A stretch of 64,000 nucleotides of DNA from Limosilactobacillus coleohominis 101-4-CHN (GCF_000161935.1 NZ_GG698806.1:82853-146852), one strand, 5' to 3'. Positions 19,972-28,865 are shown, counted from the first letter of the stretch. The notes: generated from the letters alone by a model not told the origin. Translations and numbers: made by a program.

Positions 19972-20040
19972 ATGACTGCATTAAATTATTCTCAATTGAA
20001 TAATGCGTTTAGCTACTGGTTCTGGAACTCCATCTCCTAG
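19972..20040 (+). CDS. Aromatic-rich leader peptide
   Basis: A 22-residue open frame with ribosome site GAGGT 7 nt before the ATG. It contains Tyr6, Phe13, Tyr15, Trp16, Phe17 and Trp18; the core is SYWFWNS, followed by ISI-type residues and a TAG stop. Six of 22 residues are aromatic, including two Trp codons two positions apart. It lies between a good promoter and a terminator that precedes an aromatic-type aminotransferase operon. It is most likely a regulatory leader read by the ribosome; a product function is not expected. Confidence 0.8.
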   Translation: MTALNYSQLNNAFSYWFWNSIS

Positions 20041-20168
20041 AGTCAGTAACCTTTTGTGATGGCTTCTAGGATTCATACATCCGGAAGCTGACCAACCTTA
20101 ATTTGGCATACTACCATTTAAGAAACGAGCGCTCCCGGGTGTTGCAGAAATGCAATTCCCGGGTTTTT
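20018..20168 (+). promoter_or_regulatory. Attenuator of the araT operon
   Basis: Hairpin P1 (20018-20051) pairs the Trp-Phe-Trp-Asn codons, GGTTCTG and ACTC, with GAGTCAG and AACC beyond the stop codon. Hairpin P2 (20062-20088) is GCTTC-GGAT/ATCC-GAAGC. The terminator CCCGGG-TTGCA-GAAA-TGCAA-CCCGGG plus T5 spans 20134-20168. CCGGAAGC (20081-20088, in P2) can also pair with GCTCCCGG (20131-20138) across the terminator's 5' arm (7 of 8 pairs), and GTCAG (20042-20046) with CTGAC (20088-20092). Mutually exclusive folds are therefore possible. No T-box sequence is present. Confidence 0.75.
20134..20168 (+). terminator. Terminator before araT
   Basis: CCCGGG arms with inner TTGCA/TGCAA, a GAAA loop and a T5 run, immediately upstream of AAAGGAGG. 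Confidence 0.9.
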
Positions 20169-20189
20169 ATTTAAAGGAGGAACTTTTCA

Positions 20190-21371
20190 ATGCCAAAAAT
20201 GAAAGCTAGTCTTAGTCAACAATTCAATCCCAACCTCTCTAGAGTTCAACCAACGCCCATCCGGGTGTTTGATAATCAAGCTAGTCAAATTCCCGGGATC
20301 GTGAAATTAACCCTTGGTGAACCGGACTTCAATGTTCCAGAAGTTGCTAAACAGGCTGCGATTGAGAGTATCAAAGATAATGACTCGCACTATTCAGCTG
20401 GTTCAGGAACCCCGGCTTTACGTGAAGCAATTTCAAACTATCTAAAGAAGCATTATGATCTCGATTATGATGCCACAACTGAAATTGCGGTCACGATTGG
20501 CGCAACCGAAGCTATCTACGCCGCCCTGTTTGCCATTATCAAACCTGGTGATCAAGTCTTGATCCCAACACCAACCTTCCCACTGTATGAAGCAGTCGTT
20601 AACCTTCTTGGTGGTGAAGCAATTAATCTTGACACCAGCAATAACAACTTCGTACTATCACCGGAAGCCTTGCAAACTGCCTTAGACCAGCACGAAAATG
20701 TTAAAGCAATTGTTTTAAACTACCCATCAAACCCAACCGGGGTTACTTATTCAGCTGACCAACTAAAGGCTCTTGCAGACGTCTTAGCAGATACGAACCT
20801 GATTGTGATTGCTGATGAAATCTACTCTGAGCTAATTTATGGTGGTCAACACACCTCCATTGCTAAATTCCTTCCTGGACAAACCATCGTCCTCAATGGT
20901 GCCTCTAAGTCTGGAGCCATGACTGGTTACCGGATTGGTTTCATGGCAGCCCCGGCAGAATTGATGAAACGATTAGGGATGGTTCACTCAATCATGATTA
21001 CTTCCCCTTCTGATCCAGCAATGGCTGCTGCCGTTCCAATCTTTGATAGCGAAGCAGGACATCAAGCTACCCTTGATATGAAAGCAGCCTACGAAAAGCG
21101 GCGAGACTTCTTAGTAGCTGCATTGCATGATCTTGGCTTCGGTGTTGCAACTCCAAATGGTGCTTTCTACGTTTTCGCTAAATTACCGGCCAAATATGGT
21201 ACTGACGACGAAGCCTTTGCTACTAAATTAGCTCAAGAAGGTAAAGTTACCGTTATTCCTGGATCATATTTCGGTGATGGCGGTGAAGGTTACTTAAGAA
21301 TGAGCTACGCTACCAGCATGGACAACCTGAAATTAGCTGTCGACCGGATCAAAAACATGTTAAATAACTAG
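20190..21371 (+). CDS. araT: Class I/II PLP aminotransferase, aromatic/AraT type
   Basis: A 393-residue fold-type I aminotransferase. It has the substrate segment LTLGEPDFNVPE near the N-terminus, NYPSNPTG, VIADEIYSELIY, the PLP-Lys in NGASKSGAMTGYRIGFM and a C-terminal Arg segment GYLRMSYATS. The length is normal. Such enzymes move amino groups from aromatic or branched amino acids to 2-oxoglutarate. The next gene is a D-2-hydroxyacid dehydrogenase, and an aromatic-rich leader precedes it, so conversion of Phe/Tyr/Trp to 2-oxo acids and then to phenyllactate-type products is the likely job. Confidence 0.85.
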   Translation: MPKMKASLSQQFNPNLSRVQPTPIRVFDNQASQIPGIVKLTLGEPDFNVPEVAKQAAIESIKDNDSHYSAGSGTPALREAISNYLKKHYDLDYDATTEIAVTIGATEAIYAALFAIIKPGDQVLIPTPTFPLYEAVVNLLGGEAINLDTSNNNFVLSPEALQTALDQHENVKAIVLNYPSNPTGVTYSADQLKALADVLADTNLIVIADEIYSELIYGGQHTSIAKFLPGQTIVLNGASKSGAMTGYRIGFMAAPAELMKRLGMVHSIMITSPSDPAMAAAVPIFDSEAGHQATLDMKAAYEKRRDFLVAALHDLGFGVATPNGAFYVFAKLPAKYGTDDEAFATKLAQEGKVTVIPGSYFGDGGEGYLRMSYATSMDNLKLAVDRIKNMLNN

Positions 21372-21384
21372 GAGGAATTCAATT

Positions 21385-22380
21385 ATGACAAAAATTTTAA
21401 TGACTAGTGTCCGCCCTGATGAGCAAAAAGCGATCAACGATTTTGCCGAACAGCACCAGATCGATGTTGTAACTACCTCTAAGCCATTTATCGACGATGA
21501 AGCCATCGCGATGACTAAGGGAATGGATGGATTAGTCATCCAGCAACACGCCAAAGTTCCTGACAACGCCTACGCTGCTTTAAAAGCCAATGGGCTTAAA
21601 CAAATTAGTACCCGAACAGCTGGTGTTGATACGATCAATGTTCCATTAGCACATGAAAACGGTCTAAAAGTAACTAACGTTCCAGCATATTCACCACGTA
21701 GCGTTGCAGAACATGCTTTAATGCAAATCTTCCGCCTTTTGCGTAAATCATATGCATTTGACCACCGGGTTGCTCAAAACGATTACCGGTGGGCTGGTCT
21801 GCAAGCCACTGAAATTCATTCCGCAACCATTGGGATCATTGGTGTTGGTCGAATTGGGGGAACCCTGGCTAAATTACTAAAGGCGTTAGATGCACGAGTG
21901 CTCGGCTACGATGTCAAACCACGAAAAGAAATGGATGGGATTGTCGAATACGTTTCAAAAGAGGAACTCCTGCAACAATCTGACGTTGTCTCATTGCACG
22001 TAGACTTAAACGATACTTCCAAAGGCCTGCTTACGCTCGATGATTTCAAGTTAATGAAACCCACTGCCGGATTGGTCAACGCTAGTCGTGGTCCTGTTGT
22101 CGTCACCCAAGACCTAGTCACCGCGCTTAAAGATCAAGAAATTGCTGCGGCCGCCCTCGATACGGTTGAAGGCGAAGAACACATTTTCAATCAAGATCAT
22201 CGCGAGGACGGTTTAGATGCTGTCCCATTAGTCAAAGAACTTCATGCGATGGACAACGTCATTCTGACCCCGCACATTGCATTTTTCACCAACATTGCAG
22301 TACAAAATATGGTTGAAATTGCCTTAACGGATGTCTTAACCATCCTTGATGGTCAATCATCACCTCACGAATTCAATTAA
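21385..22380 (+). CDS. D-2-hydroxyacid dehydrogenase
   Basis: A 331-residue NAD-dependent dehydrogenase of the D-lactate/D-2-hydroxyisocaproate group. The Rossmann motif is GIIGVGRIGGTLAKLLKA followed by the Asp in LGYDVKP that selects NAD. Catalytic segments are VNASRGPVV (Arg), an Asp/Glu region DTVEGEE and ILTPHIAFFT (His). It starts 13 nt after araT with an AGGAGG site, so they form an operon. It probably reduces the 2-oxo acids made by the aminotransferase; whether the substrate is phenylpyruvate, another oxo acid or pyruvate cannot be read from sequence. Confidence 0.88.
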   Translation: MTKILMTSVRPDEQKAINDFAEQHQIDVVTTSKPFIDDEAIAMTKGMDGLVIQQHAKVPDNAYAALKANGLKQISTRTAGVDTINVPLAHENGLKVTNVPAYSPRSVAEHALMQIFRLLRKSYAFDHRVAQNDYRWAGLQATEIHSATIGIIGVGRIGGTLAKLLKALDARVLGYDVKPRKEMDGIVEYVSKEELLQQSDVVSLHVDLNDTSKGLLTLDDFKLMKPTAGLVNASRGPVVVTQDLVTALKDQEIAAAALDTVEGEEHIFNQDHREDGLDAVPLVKELHAMDNVILTPHIAFFTNIAVQNMVEIALTDVLTILDGQSSPHEFN

Positions 22381-22400
22381 GATAAGGAGAAATTACAATT

Positions 22401-23431
22401 ATGAAAGCCAAGCTCAAAGAATTAACGATGGCCACGCTTAACGGAAACGCCATTGCCATCGTCATTGCGCTAATTCCGAGTGCATTGCTCTCTCAATTAC
22501 TACAATTTTGCCCGGTTAACTCGGTTACCACTGGGATTACCCACATGATTAACCTCGCGCAAGCCGCCTTCCCCTTCATTGCCGCTTTTGCGGTGGGGAT
22601 GATCTTAAAGTTCACCACTTTACAAGTCGGTTCGATGGCACTGGCGACCTTCGTAGCTGCCGGTAACGCAGTCCCCCACAAGGCGCCTTTATCATTAGTG
22701 GTTCTGGAATTATTTTGAACATTATGTTAACAACCTTCATTGCCTCCATTGTGGTGATCTTTTTAGATCAATTTCTTGGTCAGTTCAAAATGATTTTAGA
22801 GTCACTATTAGTATTACTGATTGCTGGTGGAATTAGCCTTCTTACCATGCCCGTAATGGTTGCAATTCAAAACGCAATTGGGCAGGTAGTCCAAGCTGCC
22901 ACTAATATGTCACCACTATTAATGGGGATTGTCCTCGGAATGTTATTTGGTGTTCTGATTGTCTCCCCAATTTCCTCCGTTGCTATCGCAATGGCAATCT
23001 CGCTTTCCGGCGTTGGATCTGGGGCCGCAAATGCTGGAATCGTTGCCTGTTCCTTTACTTTGGCATGGATGGGAGCAACTGTGAACCCGATTGGTGGAAC
23101 CCTGGCGCACTTCTTAGGTTCACCCAAGATTCAAATGGCCAACATGCTTGAAAAACCGAAACTATTCATCACAGTCATTATTGCTTCAGGTATTTCTGGT
23201 TTGTTCGCAGCACTTTTCCAAATGAATGGTACACCATTCTCCGCTGGATTTGGTTTTTCGGGATTAATCGGTCCACTAACTGCTTACCAACATTCCACCG
23301 GTTCATTCCTCCTGCTACGGGTAATCCTGGTGTTTGTAATCATCCCGGTAATCTGTGCTTGGCTCATGAATTTCGTCTTTGTTAAACGCACTACTTTTGT
23401 TCAGCCAACTGATCTAAAACTAAACCTATAA
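22401..23431 (+). pseudogene. PTS_EIIC_2/PfoR-like membrane protein, frameshifted
   Basis: Two consecutive frames together encode one membrane protein of about 340 residues. Frame 1 (22401-22718) ends in ...FVAAGNAVPHK and then drifts. Frame 2 reads GAFIISGSGIILNIM before the next in-frame stretch and runs to 23431. A lost base at about 22682 (CACAAGGCGCC, where AAGGGCGCC would keep the frame) explains the break. The downstream half has family-like runs such as IVSPISSVAIAMAISLSG. It is the third gene of the araT operon. Transport of related acids is only a guess. Confidence 0.8.
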
Positions 23432-23447
23432 TGTTTCATGTGAAACA
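23432..23447. other. parS: parS-like ParB-binding site 3
   Basis: TGTTTCATGTGAAACA differs from the parS consensus at one central base (C8 to T). It lies between the operon stop codon and its terminator. Confidence 0.65.
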
Positions 23448-23450
23448 CAC

Positions 23451-23483
23451 AAAAAAGGTGATCGAAATCGATCACCTTTTTTT
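23451..23483. terminator. Bidirectional terminator, araT operon and adh
   Basis: AAAAAAGGTGATC and its complement GATCACCTTTTTT enclose a short GAAATC loop between convergent genes. Confidence 0.9.
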
Positions 23484-23504
23484 GTGTTATCAAGTATTTT
23501 AATT

Positions 23505-24677
23505 TTAGTAAATGCCGTCGTAAGCCTTTTGGAATAGCTTAACAACTTCTTCAACAGTTCCCTTCCGTGGGTTGGAGAATGCATTACCATCCTTTAATGC
23601 ATTCTTGGCCATTAATTCAAAGTCTTCTGGCTTAGCGCCAATAGCCTTAATTGAATCCGGAATACCGATTGACTTAGCTAATTCACGCATCCCATCAATT
23701 GACTTGTGGGCAGCTTCCATAGTCGTCATACCAGTTGTGTCATAACCCATGATTTGGGCTAATTTAGCAAAACGGTCTGGGCAAGCAATGATGTTCCATT
23801 CTTCAACTACTGGAAGCATCAAAGCACAGCAAACACCATGAGGGGCATCATATTGACCGCCCAATTGGTGCGCCATTGCATGAACATATCCCAAGTTAGC
23901 GTTATTGAAGGCCATTCCGGCAAGCATTTCCCCTTCGACCATCTTGGTCCGTGCTTCAACATTGTGACCATTCGCAACCGCTTCTGGTAAGTATTGTTGA
24001 ATAATTTGAATAGCCTTTTCACATTGGCTATCAGTAATATCATTGTGGTCAACTGAAACGAATGGTTCAACTGCTTGAACATAAGCATCCAAACCAGTTG
24101 CGGCAGTCGTTGCTTGTGGAATATCCAGCATTAGCATTGGGTCATTGAATGAAACCAATGGAATGTTCCGCCATGAAACAACCACAAACTTCAGATGGGT
24201 ATCTTCATTGGTAATTACTGCGTGCCGGGTCAGTTCAGAACCGGTACCAGCAGTCGTGTTTACCGCCATCAATGGTGGCAACGGCTTATCTAGCGTTTCA
24301 ATTCCGGCAAGTTTAGTAATATCGTCACCATTCGTAAGAATAATTCCAATTCCCTTACCACAGTCATGAGCGGAGCCACCACCAACAGTGATGATGCTAT
24401 CACAACCTTCATCCAGATAGATTTGCTTACCCTTCTTAATATCACGAATCTTGGGGTTTTCTTCTGCACCATCAAAGATGACGTATTCAACGCCGGCCTT
24501 CTTCAATGAGTTAACAGTTTGATCAACTGGTCCATTTTCGATTTTGCCAATGTGGCCACCAGTAACCACGAGGACCTTGTGCATTCCAAGCATCTTAGCC
24601 CGATCACCAATTTTAGCAATTACTCCCGGGCCAAAGAAGTTTACACTTGGCATTAAGAAATCAAATTGTCGTTCCAT
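23505..24677 (-). CDS. Iron-containing alcohol dehydrogenase (1,3-propanediol dehydrogenase-like)
   Basis: A 390-residue group III alcohol dehydrogenase. The NAD region holds VVTGGHIG and the GGGSAHDCGKGI motif. Metal ligands fall in TGLDAYVQAVE and HAMAHQLGGQYDAPHGVCCALMLP (Asp and His residues). The N-terminus MERQFDFLMPSVNFFGPGV resembles lactobacillar 1,3-propanediol dehydrogenases, which use NADH to reduce 3-hydroxypropionaldehyde; lactaldehyde or other aldehydes are possible too. A Rex-like site upstream fits an NADH-consuming enzyme. It is a single-gene unit. Confidence 0.88.
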   Translation of the reverse strand: MERQFDFLMPSVNFFGPGVIAKIGDRAKMLGMHKVLVVTGGHIGKIENGPVDQTVNSLKKAGVEYVIFDGAEENPKIRDIKKGKQIYLDEGCDSIITVGGGSAHDCGKGIGIILTNGDDITKLAGIETLDKPLPPLMAVNTTAGTGSELTRHAVITNEDTHLKFVVVSWRNIPLVSFNDPMLMLDIPQATTAATGLDAYVQAVEPFVSVDHNDITDSQCEKAIQIIQQYLPEAVANGHNVEARTKMVEGEMLAGMAFNNANLGYVHAMAHQLGGQYDAPHGVCCALMLPVVEEWNIIACPDRFAKLAQIMGYDTTGMTTMEAAHKSIDGMRELAKSIGIPDSIKAIGAKPEDFELMAKNALKDGNAFSNPRKGTVEEVVKLFQKAYDGIY

Positions 24678-24725
24678 GCTATTGCCTCCAATAAGTTAAT
24701 TACAGTATTGATTGTAATACCAACT

Positions 24726-24743
24726 TTGTGAAAATCAACACAA
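24726..24743. promoter_or_regulatory. Rex-like redox operator
   Basis: TTGTGAAAATCAACACAA fits TTGTGAANNNNTTCACAA at 12 of 14 fixed positions. It lies about 50 bp upstream of the alcohol dehydrogenase start. Confidence 0.55.
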
Positions 24744-24829
24744 TTTTAAAGGAAACTAAACATTTTTATCAATCTGTTTCATTTGAATCCTGAGTTATAA
24801 ACTAATTGTACCTTGTAAAATCAATCACA

Positions 24830-25309
24830 TTACTTATGGTAAGGTAAGCCGTTAATAATCGTAAATGCCCGATAGATTTGTTCCGTGAGGACCAACCGCA
24901 TCAATTTGTGCGGGAGCGTAAACCGTCCAAAAGAAATTTCAGTATTCGCCCGTTTCAAAACAGCTGGACTTAATCCTAGTGATCCACCAATCACAAAAGT
25001 GAGGTCGCTATGTCCATAGGTGGTTAACTGATTAATCTCCTTAGCAAATTCTTCTGAGGAACGTTCCTTTCCCTTAATCGCCAACGCGAATACGTATTCG
25101 CGATCTTTAATCTTACTAAGGATCCGCTCCCCCTCCTTGGCCATTACCTCAACCATTTCATTTTGGCTAAGTGATTCAGGAGCCGGTTCATCGGCGACCT
25201 CAACAATCTTAAATTTGCAAAACCTCCCAAGGCGCTTTTGGTATTCAGCAATTCCATCTTTAAAATACTTTTCTTTGACTTTCCCCACACCAATAATTTT
25301 AATATTCAA
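24830..25309 (-). CDS. rlmH: 23S rRNA pseudouridine-1915 N3-methyltransferase
   Basis: A 159-residue SPOUT methyltransferase of exact family length. It begins [16 protein letters not shown], has [17 protein letters not shown], the SAM knot [11 protein letters not shown] and the conserved end [21 protein letters not shown]. It methylates the pseudouridine in helix 69 of 23S rRNA. The start is TTG with only a weak upstream AAGGA. Genes of this family lie near oriC in many Firmicutes; here it is followed upstream by a DnaA-box-rich intergenic region. Confidence 0.95.
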   Translation of the reverse strand: MNIKIIGVGKVKEKYFKDGIAEYQKRLGRFCKFKIVEVADEPAPESLSQNEMVEVMAKEGERILSKIKDREYVFALAIKGKERSSEEFAKEINQLTTYGHSDLTFVIGGSLGLSPAVLKRANTEISFGRFTLPHKLMRLVLTEQIYRAFTIINGLPYHK

Positions 25310-25377
25310 AATTCTTCATTCCTTACCTTTTTCTTGCTATTTTACCATCATGTTAATAACTAGAACTTTTCAACAAT

Positions 25378-25659
25378 TTTTCCACAAGTTATCCACAGAA
25401 GATCGTGGATAAATCGGGAAGTTCGTTCTTCTATCTTTGGTCTACCCCGAATTGACAACTTAAGTTATCCACATTAGCAACAAAAACAATCGTTCGCTCG
25501 TCTTAATTCGATGACCTGATATAGCAACGTTTATGACGGTCTTAATTAAATTTAATCCACTTATCAACAAGTGTGGATAAAACCTGTGGATAACTTTTTA
25601 CACAAGAAAAATCGTTGAAATAACAACTATCAACAGCCTGTGGATAATTATGTGGATAA
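25378..25659. other. DnaA-box cluster between rlmH and htrA
   Basis: In this 540-bp gene-free stretch (25310-25849) there are six exact TTATCCACA boxes: plus strand at 25389 and 25465; minus strand at 25572, 25585, 25639 and 25651. At least three more have one mismatch (25378, 25404, 25561). No DnaA-trio row was found beside them. The remaining gap holds an AT-rich patch, rlmH leader sequence and the htrA terminator. Confidence 0.85.
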
Positions 25660-25813
25660 CTTTTCCACGGTTTGTTATTAATCACCAATCTTTAGACAGA
25701 TTATTCGCTTTTCATTTACATTCGATGATTTTGGTAAACTTTTATGTCAAATATTCTATCATTAACGAACTATCTCTCTTTACTTAACCGTCAAGGTTCT
25801 GTCCTTGACAGGA

Positions 25814-25848
25814 TAAAAAAACTGGTGCTTTCTAAGCACCAGTCTTTT
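25814..25848 (-). terminator. Terminator after htrA (wal operon end)
   Basis: The hairpin ACTGGTGCTT/AAGCACCAGT with a 3-nt loop is followed by T7 on the minus strand. Confidence 0.9.
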
Positions 25849-25849
25849 T

Positions 25850-27145
25850 CTAGAATCCCGCATCATCATTATCTTGACTTTGCTGATCCTGATCACTTTC
25901 CTGTTGAGAAGACTCTGAATCTGAACTACTGTTAGCTGAACTATCGTTTTCAGTTAACTTAACGGTAACTGTGTGGGCCTTCCCATTTCGATAATATGTG
26001 ATTTTAGCTGATTGACCGACCTTATACTTATACAATGCAGTTCGTAATGAACTAACATCCGTTACTGACTTATTACCAATCTTCGTAATGACATCATATT
26101 TTTTAATACCAGCGTTTTTAGCGGCACCACCGTCCGTGATGGTCATCACAACTGCCCCTTTAGTAACGCTAGAAGGTAATTTTAAGACTGAAGATTGTTG
26201 ATCTTGCGAAACGCTGCTTAGGTCAATTAACCCCACTCCCAGTGAAGGACGAGTGATTTTACCGTTCTTAACTAATTGATTGATAATCCGTACAACTTCG
26301 TTACTTGGAATGGAGAAGCCCATCCCTTCAACGTTGCTTCCGTTAGTATCAGAAGCTAACTTCATTGAATTGATTCCGATCACTTGGCCAGCCATATTGA
26401 TGAGGGGACCACCAGAATTCCCTGAATTAATAGCTGCATCAGTTTGAATAACACTAGTTGCTGCAGCACCAGACTTCGCTCGAATTGTCCGATTCTTTGC
26501 AGAAATAATCCCTTTGGTAACCGTATTTGCGTATTCACTACCCATTGGGGAGCCAATCGCTAGCACATCTTGTCCTGCTTCAATGTCATTAGAATTACCA
26601 AAGGACGCAACAGTTTTCACATTTGCTGCACTAATCCGTAAAACTGCTAAGTCAGTGGTGGAATCTGTCCCAACAATCTTAGCAGAAACTTCCTTACCAT
26701 TACTCATGATAACTTTGAGCGCATTTGAACCGGAGACCACATGATTGTTAGTCACAATATAGGCAGAGCCACCACTCTTTTTGTAGATGACCCCAGAACC
26801 TTCGCTAACCGTTTGCAGTTTTCCAGAGCTGCTCTGACCACTACTTTGTCCAAACAAACTATAAATACTACTTGAGCTTTGCCGATTTTGTAAATTAATT
26901 ACCGACACTACTGAATCTTTAACTGACTTATAAGCCTTCGTCGATTCATTATTTAAATTCGCCTTATTCTTGGCAACGGATGTCCCACCTGCTTTATTCG
27001 AACCAGCGGGAGTCCGCATGGCAATTCGGTCACGAATACCACTAACCACATTGCCGATTCCTAATGATAATCCCCCACCAATCAAACCAGCAATTAAACC
27101 AACCACAGCAACTTTTATCCAAAATTTATTATTTTTCTGTTGCAT
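25850..27145 (-). CDS. htrA: HtrA/DegP-family serine protease
   Basis: A 431-residue membrane-anchored protease. One N-terminal helix (WIKVAVVGLIAGLIGGGLSL) is followed by a Ser/Asn-rich linker, then the trypsin-like domain with catalytic His in YIVTNNHV, Asp in STTDLAVLRI and Ser in GNSGGPL. A PDZ domain lies at residues about 300-390 and an Asn/Ser/Gln-rich tail ends the protein. It degrades misfolded secreted proteins. It is the last gene of the walR-walK-walH-walI-walJ-htrA cluster, 75 bp from walJ, a common arrangement in lactobacilli. Confidence 0.95.
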   Translation of the reverse strand: MQQKNNKFWIKVAVVGLIAGLIGGGLSLGIGNVVSGIRDRIAMRTPAGSNKAGGTSVAKNKANLNNESTKAYKSVKDSVVSVINLQNRQSSSSIYSLFGQSSGQSSSGKLQTVSEGSGVIYKKSGGSAYIVTNNHVVSGSNALKVIMSNGKEVSAKIVGTDSTTDLAVLRISAANVKTVASFGNSNDIEAGQDVLAIGSPMGSEYANTVTKGIISAKNRTIRAKSGAAATSVIQTDAAINSGNSGGPLINMAGQVIGINSMKLASDTNGSNVEGMGFSIPSNEVVRIINQLVKNGKITRPSLGVGLIDLSSVSQDQQSSVLKLPSSVTKGAVVMTITDGGAAKNAGIKKYDVITKIGNKSVTDVSSLRTALYKYKVGQSAKITYYRNGKAHTVTVKLTENDSSANSSSDSESSQQESDQDQQSQDNDDAGF

Positions 27146-27220
27146 GATACGTCCTCCTATTTAGTTTTCATTATAGAAACCAAATATGAATTATTTTTGA
27201 AATTTTTATAACATTTTTCA

Positions 27221-28030
27221 TTATAACGTCATTAGTTTACTAGCGTGATCTTGCTCAGCATCATCTAGTTGAAAATCATGATCAACACCAAAATCACGTT
27301 GCTCTAACAACGTGGCAACCGTCAAGTGTGCTAATGATCGGGTATTATTTTCGTGACTGCGGTGGCCAATAATAACTTCTTTCGTATGACGACCAATCAC
27401 GCTCGTGAGTGCTTCTGCGCCATCCTCATTAGAGAGGTGCCCTTCATCACCCAAGATTCGTTGTTTTAAGGGCCACGAGTACTTGGTTCCATTTATTAGC
27501 ATTTCAGTATCATGGTTGCACTCCATCAAATAAGCATCTGCATCTCGGATCGTCCCTGCCACTCGCTCAGAAACATACCCGGTATCAGTTAAAATACAAA
27601 ACGCTTTATTATCGTGATGAACCTGATAAAACTGTGGTTCTGCTGCATCATGGGAAACCGCAAAGCTTTCAACCTGAAGATCACCAAAGTCCTTAACCGA
27701 TCCTGGTGCAATCAAGTGCTTTTGGTCTAAAGGAACCTTACCAATTTTATTATCCATTGCTTGCCAAGTACCGCGATTAGCATAAATATCCAGGCCATAC
27801 CGACGCGCTAACACCCCCACACCATGACTATGGTCACTGTGCTCGTGCGTAACGAAAATGGCCTCAACGTCCTTCAACGAGCGGTTAATCGCTGCCATCC
27901 GGGCTTCAATTTGTTTACCACTTAATCCTGCATCAATTAAAATTCGGTGGTGGGCAGTTTCAATATATGTAGAATTACCCTTACTGCCACTGGCTAAAAT
28001 ACTGTAGTGTAAATTATCCGTTGTTGCCAC
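27221..28030 (-). CDS. walJ: Metallo-beta-lactamase-fold hydrolase WalJ (YycJ)
   Basis: A 269-residue MBL-fold protein with the metal motif FVTHEHSDHSHGV (residues about 59-71), a second Asp in LTDTGY and later His residues in ECNHD and IIGHRSHENN. WalJ/VicX/YycJ proteins are exonuclease-like members of the family tied to WalRK cell-wall control and replication-repair. It is 17 bp downstream of walI in the same operon. The length is normal. Confidence 0.92.
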   Translation of the reverse strand: MATTDNLHYSILASGSKGNSTYIETAHHRILIDAGLSGKQIEARMAAINRSLKDVEAIFVTHEHSDHSHGVGVLARRYGLDIYANRGTWQAMDNKIGKVPLDQKHLIAPGSVKDFGDLQVESFAVSHDAAEPQFYQVHHDNKAFCILTDTGYVSERVAGTIRDADAYLMECNHDTEMLINGTKYSWPLKQRILGDEGHLSNEDGAEALTSVIGRHTKEVIIGHRSHENNTRSLAHLTVATLLEQRDFGVDHDFQLDDAEQDHASKLMTL

Positions 28031-28047
28031 AACTATCCCTTTCTCTA

Positions 28048-28854
28048 CTAATTATCACCATTCATTTTAAAAAGCGTTCCACTAAAGGCATTCACCCGCA
28101 AATTTTGGGTATTATCACCAGTTTTGCTTTTCACATTCACATTCCAAATTGGAACATACACAAGCTGATTACCATTCTTCTTAATCTTATCATAGCCAAA
28201 CAGGACATAGCGGATTCGCGAATTATTAGCAATCTGGTTATGCCGATAGAGCCAAGTCACTGCCTGTTGCTGTGAAACCGTCAGGGAGCGTGGTCGCAAA
28301 ATCGTAAAATGATTTAAATAATTCTGCGTATATCCTGTGACTTCGTTACTATCATTAATATGTAAACGCAATTGTCCCGCATTATCTAAAATTGGCTGTC
28401 CATGAACTGTTTGGGCATAGACAACCTGACGTTTATTTGATAACTGCGCACAATAAGTATATTCCTGTCCATGAATAATCCGTTTGGAATGAACGAGCTT
28501 ATCCAGTTGTTGCTGTTGGTTAACTTGATTATGAATTTTAATCGGTTTTTGAAATGTACTTGTGACTGTCCCGTTGTTCAGATGAGAACTCTGATTTTTT
28601 AACGATGTCACTCGTGAATTACTGGTCCACTGATTATTATCTTGAGCCGCAATGTAATAACCGTCTTGTCGATGATTGGAGAGCGACCCAAAACTAATCA
28701 TGTCATTCTTCATTTCTTTCATCGTAATTTGTGACTGGCTTTGTTGCCGACCACTATTATGAAACTGCGTCCCCATTAATAACGAAATACAGAGTCCAAT
28801 ATCAAGAAGGACAAAGGCAATTATGAAAATCCACTGAATTCGTTTAAAATTCAT
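28048..28854 (-). CDS. walI: WalRK regulator WalI (YycI)
   Basis: A 268-residue protein with one N-terminal membrane helix (WIFIIAFVLLDIGLCISLLMG) and an extracytoplasmic YycI domain, ending with KLVYVPIWNV-type strands near VKSKTGDNTQN. Together with WalH it is a membrane partner of the WalK sensor kinase. It lies between walH (11 bp) and walJ. Recognition rests on the topology, this position and the typical YycH/YycI end pattern. Confidence 0.9.
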   Translation of the reverse strand: MNFKRIQWIFIIAFVLLDIGLCISLLMGTQFHNSGRQQSQSQITMKEMKNDMISFGSLSNHRQDGYYIAAQDNNQWTSNSRVTSLKNQSSHLNNGTVTSTFQKPIKIHNQVNQQQQLDKLVHSKRIIHGQEYTYCAQLSNKRQVVYAQTVHGQPILDNAGQLRLHINDSNEVTGYTQNYLNHFTILRPRSLTVSQQQAVTWLYRHNQIANNSRIRYVLFGYDKIKKNGNQLVYVPIWNVNVKSKTGDNTQNLRVNAFSGTLFKMNGDN

Positions 28855-28865
28855 TCCAGTCCCTC

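Noticed and set aside
20041-20170. T-box riboswitch before araT
   Set aside because: The AGGGTGGNACCGCG core is missing; the leader peptide explains the layout better.
20289-20302. Noc-like sequence ATTCCCGGGATCGT inside araT
   Set aside because: Only one half matches; the other half diverges.
25352-25377. DnaA-trio row beside the rlmH-htrA boxes
   Set aside because: TAATAAC-type triplets are too few and irregular.
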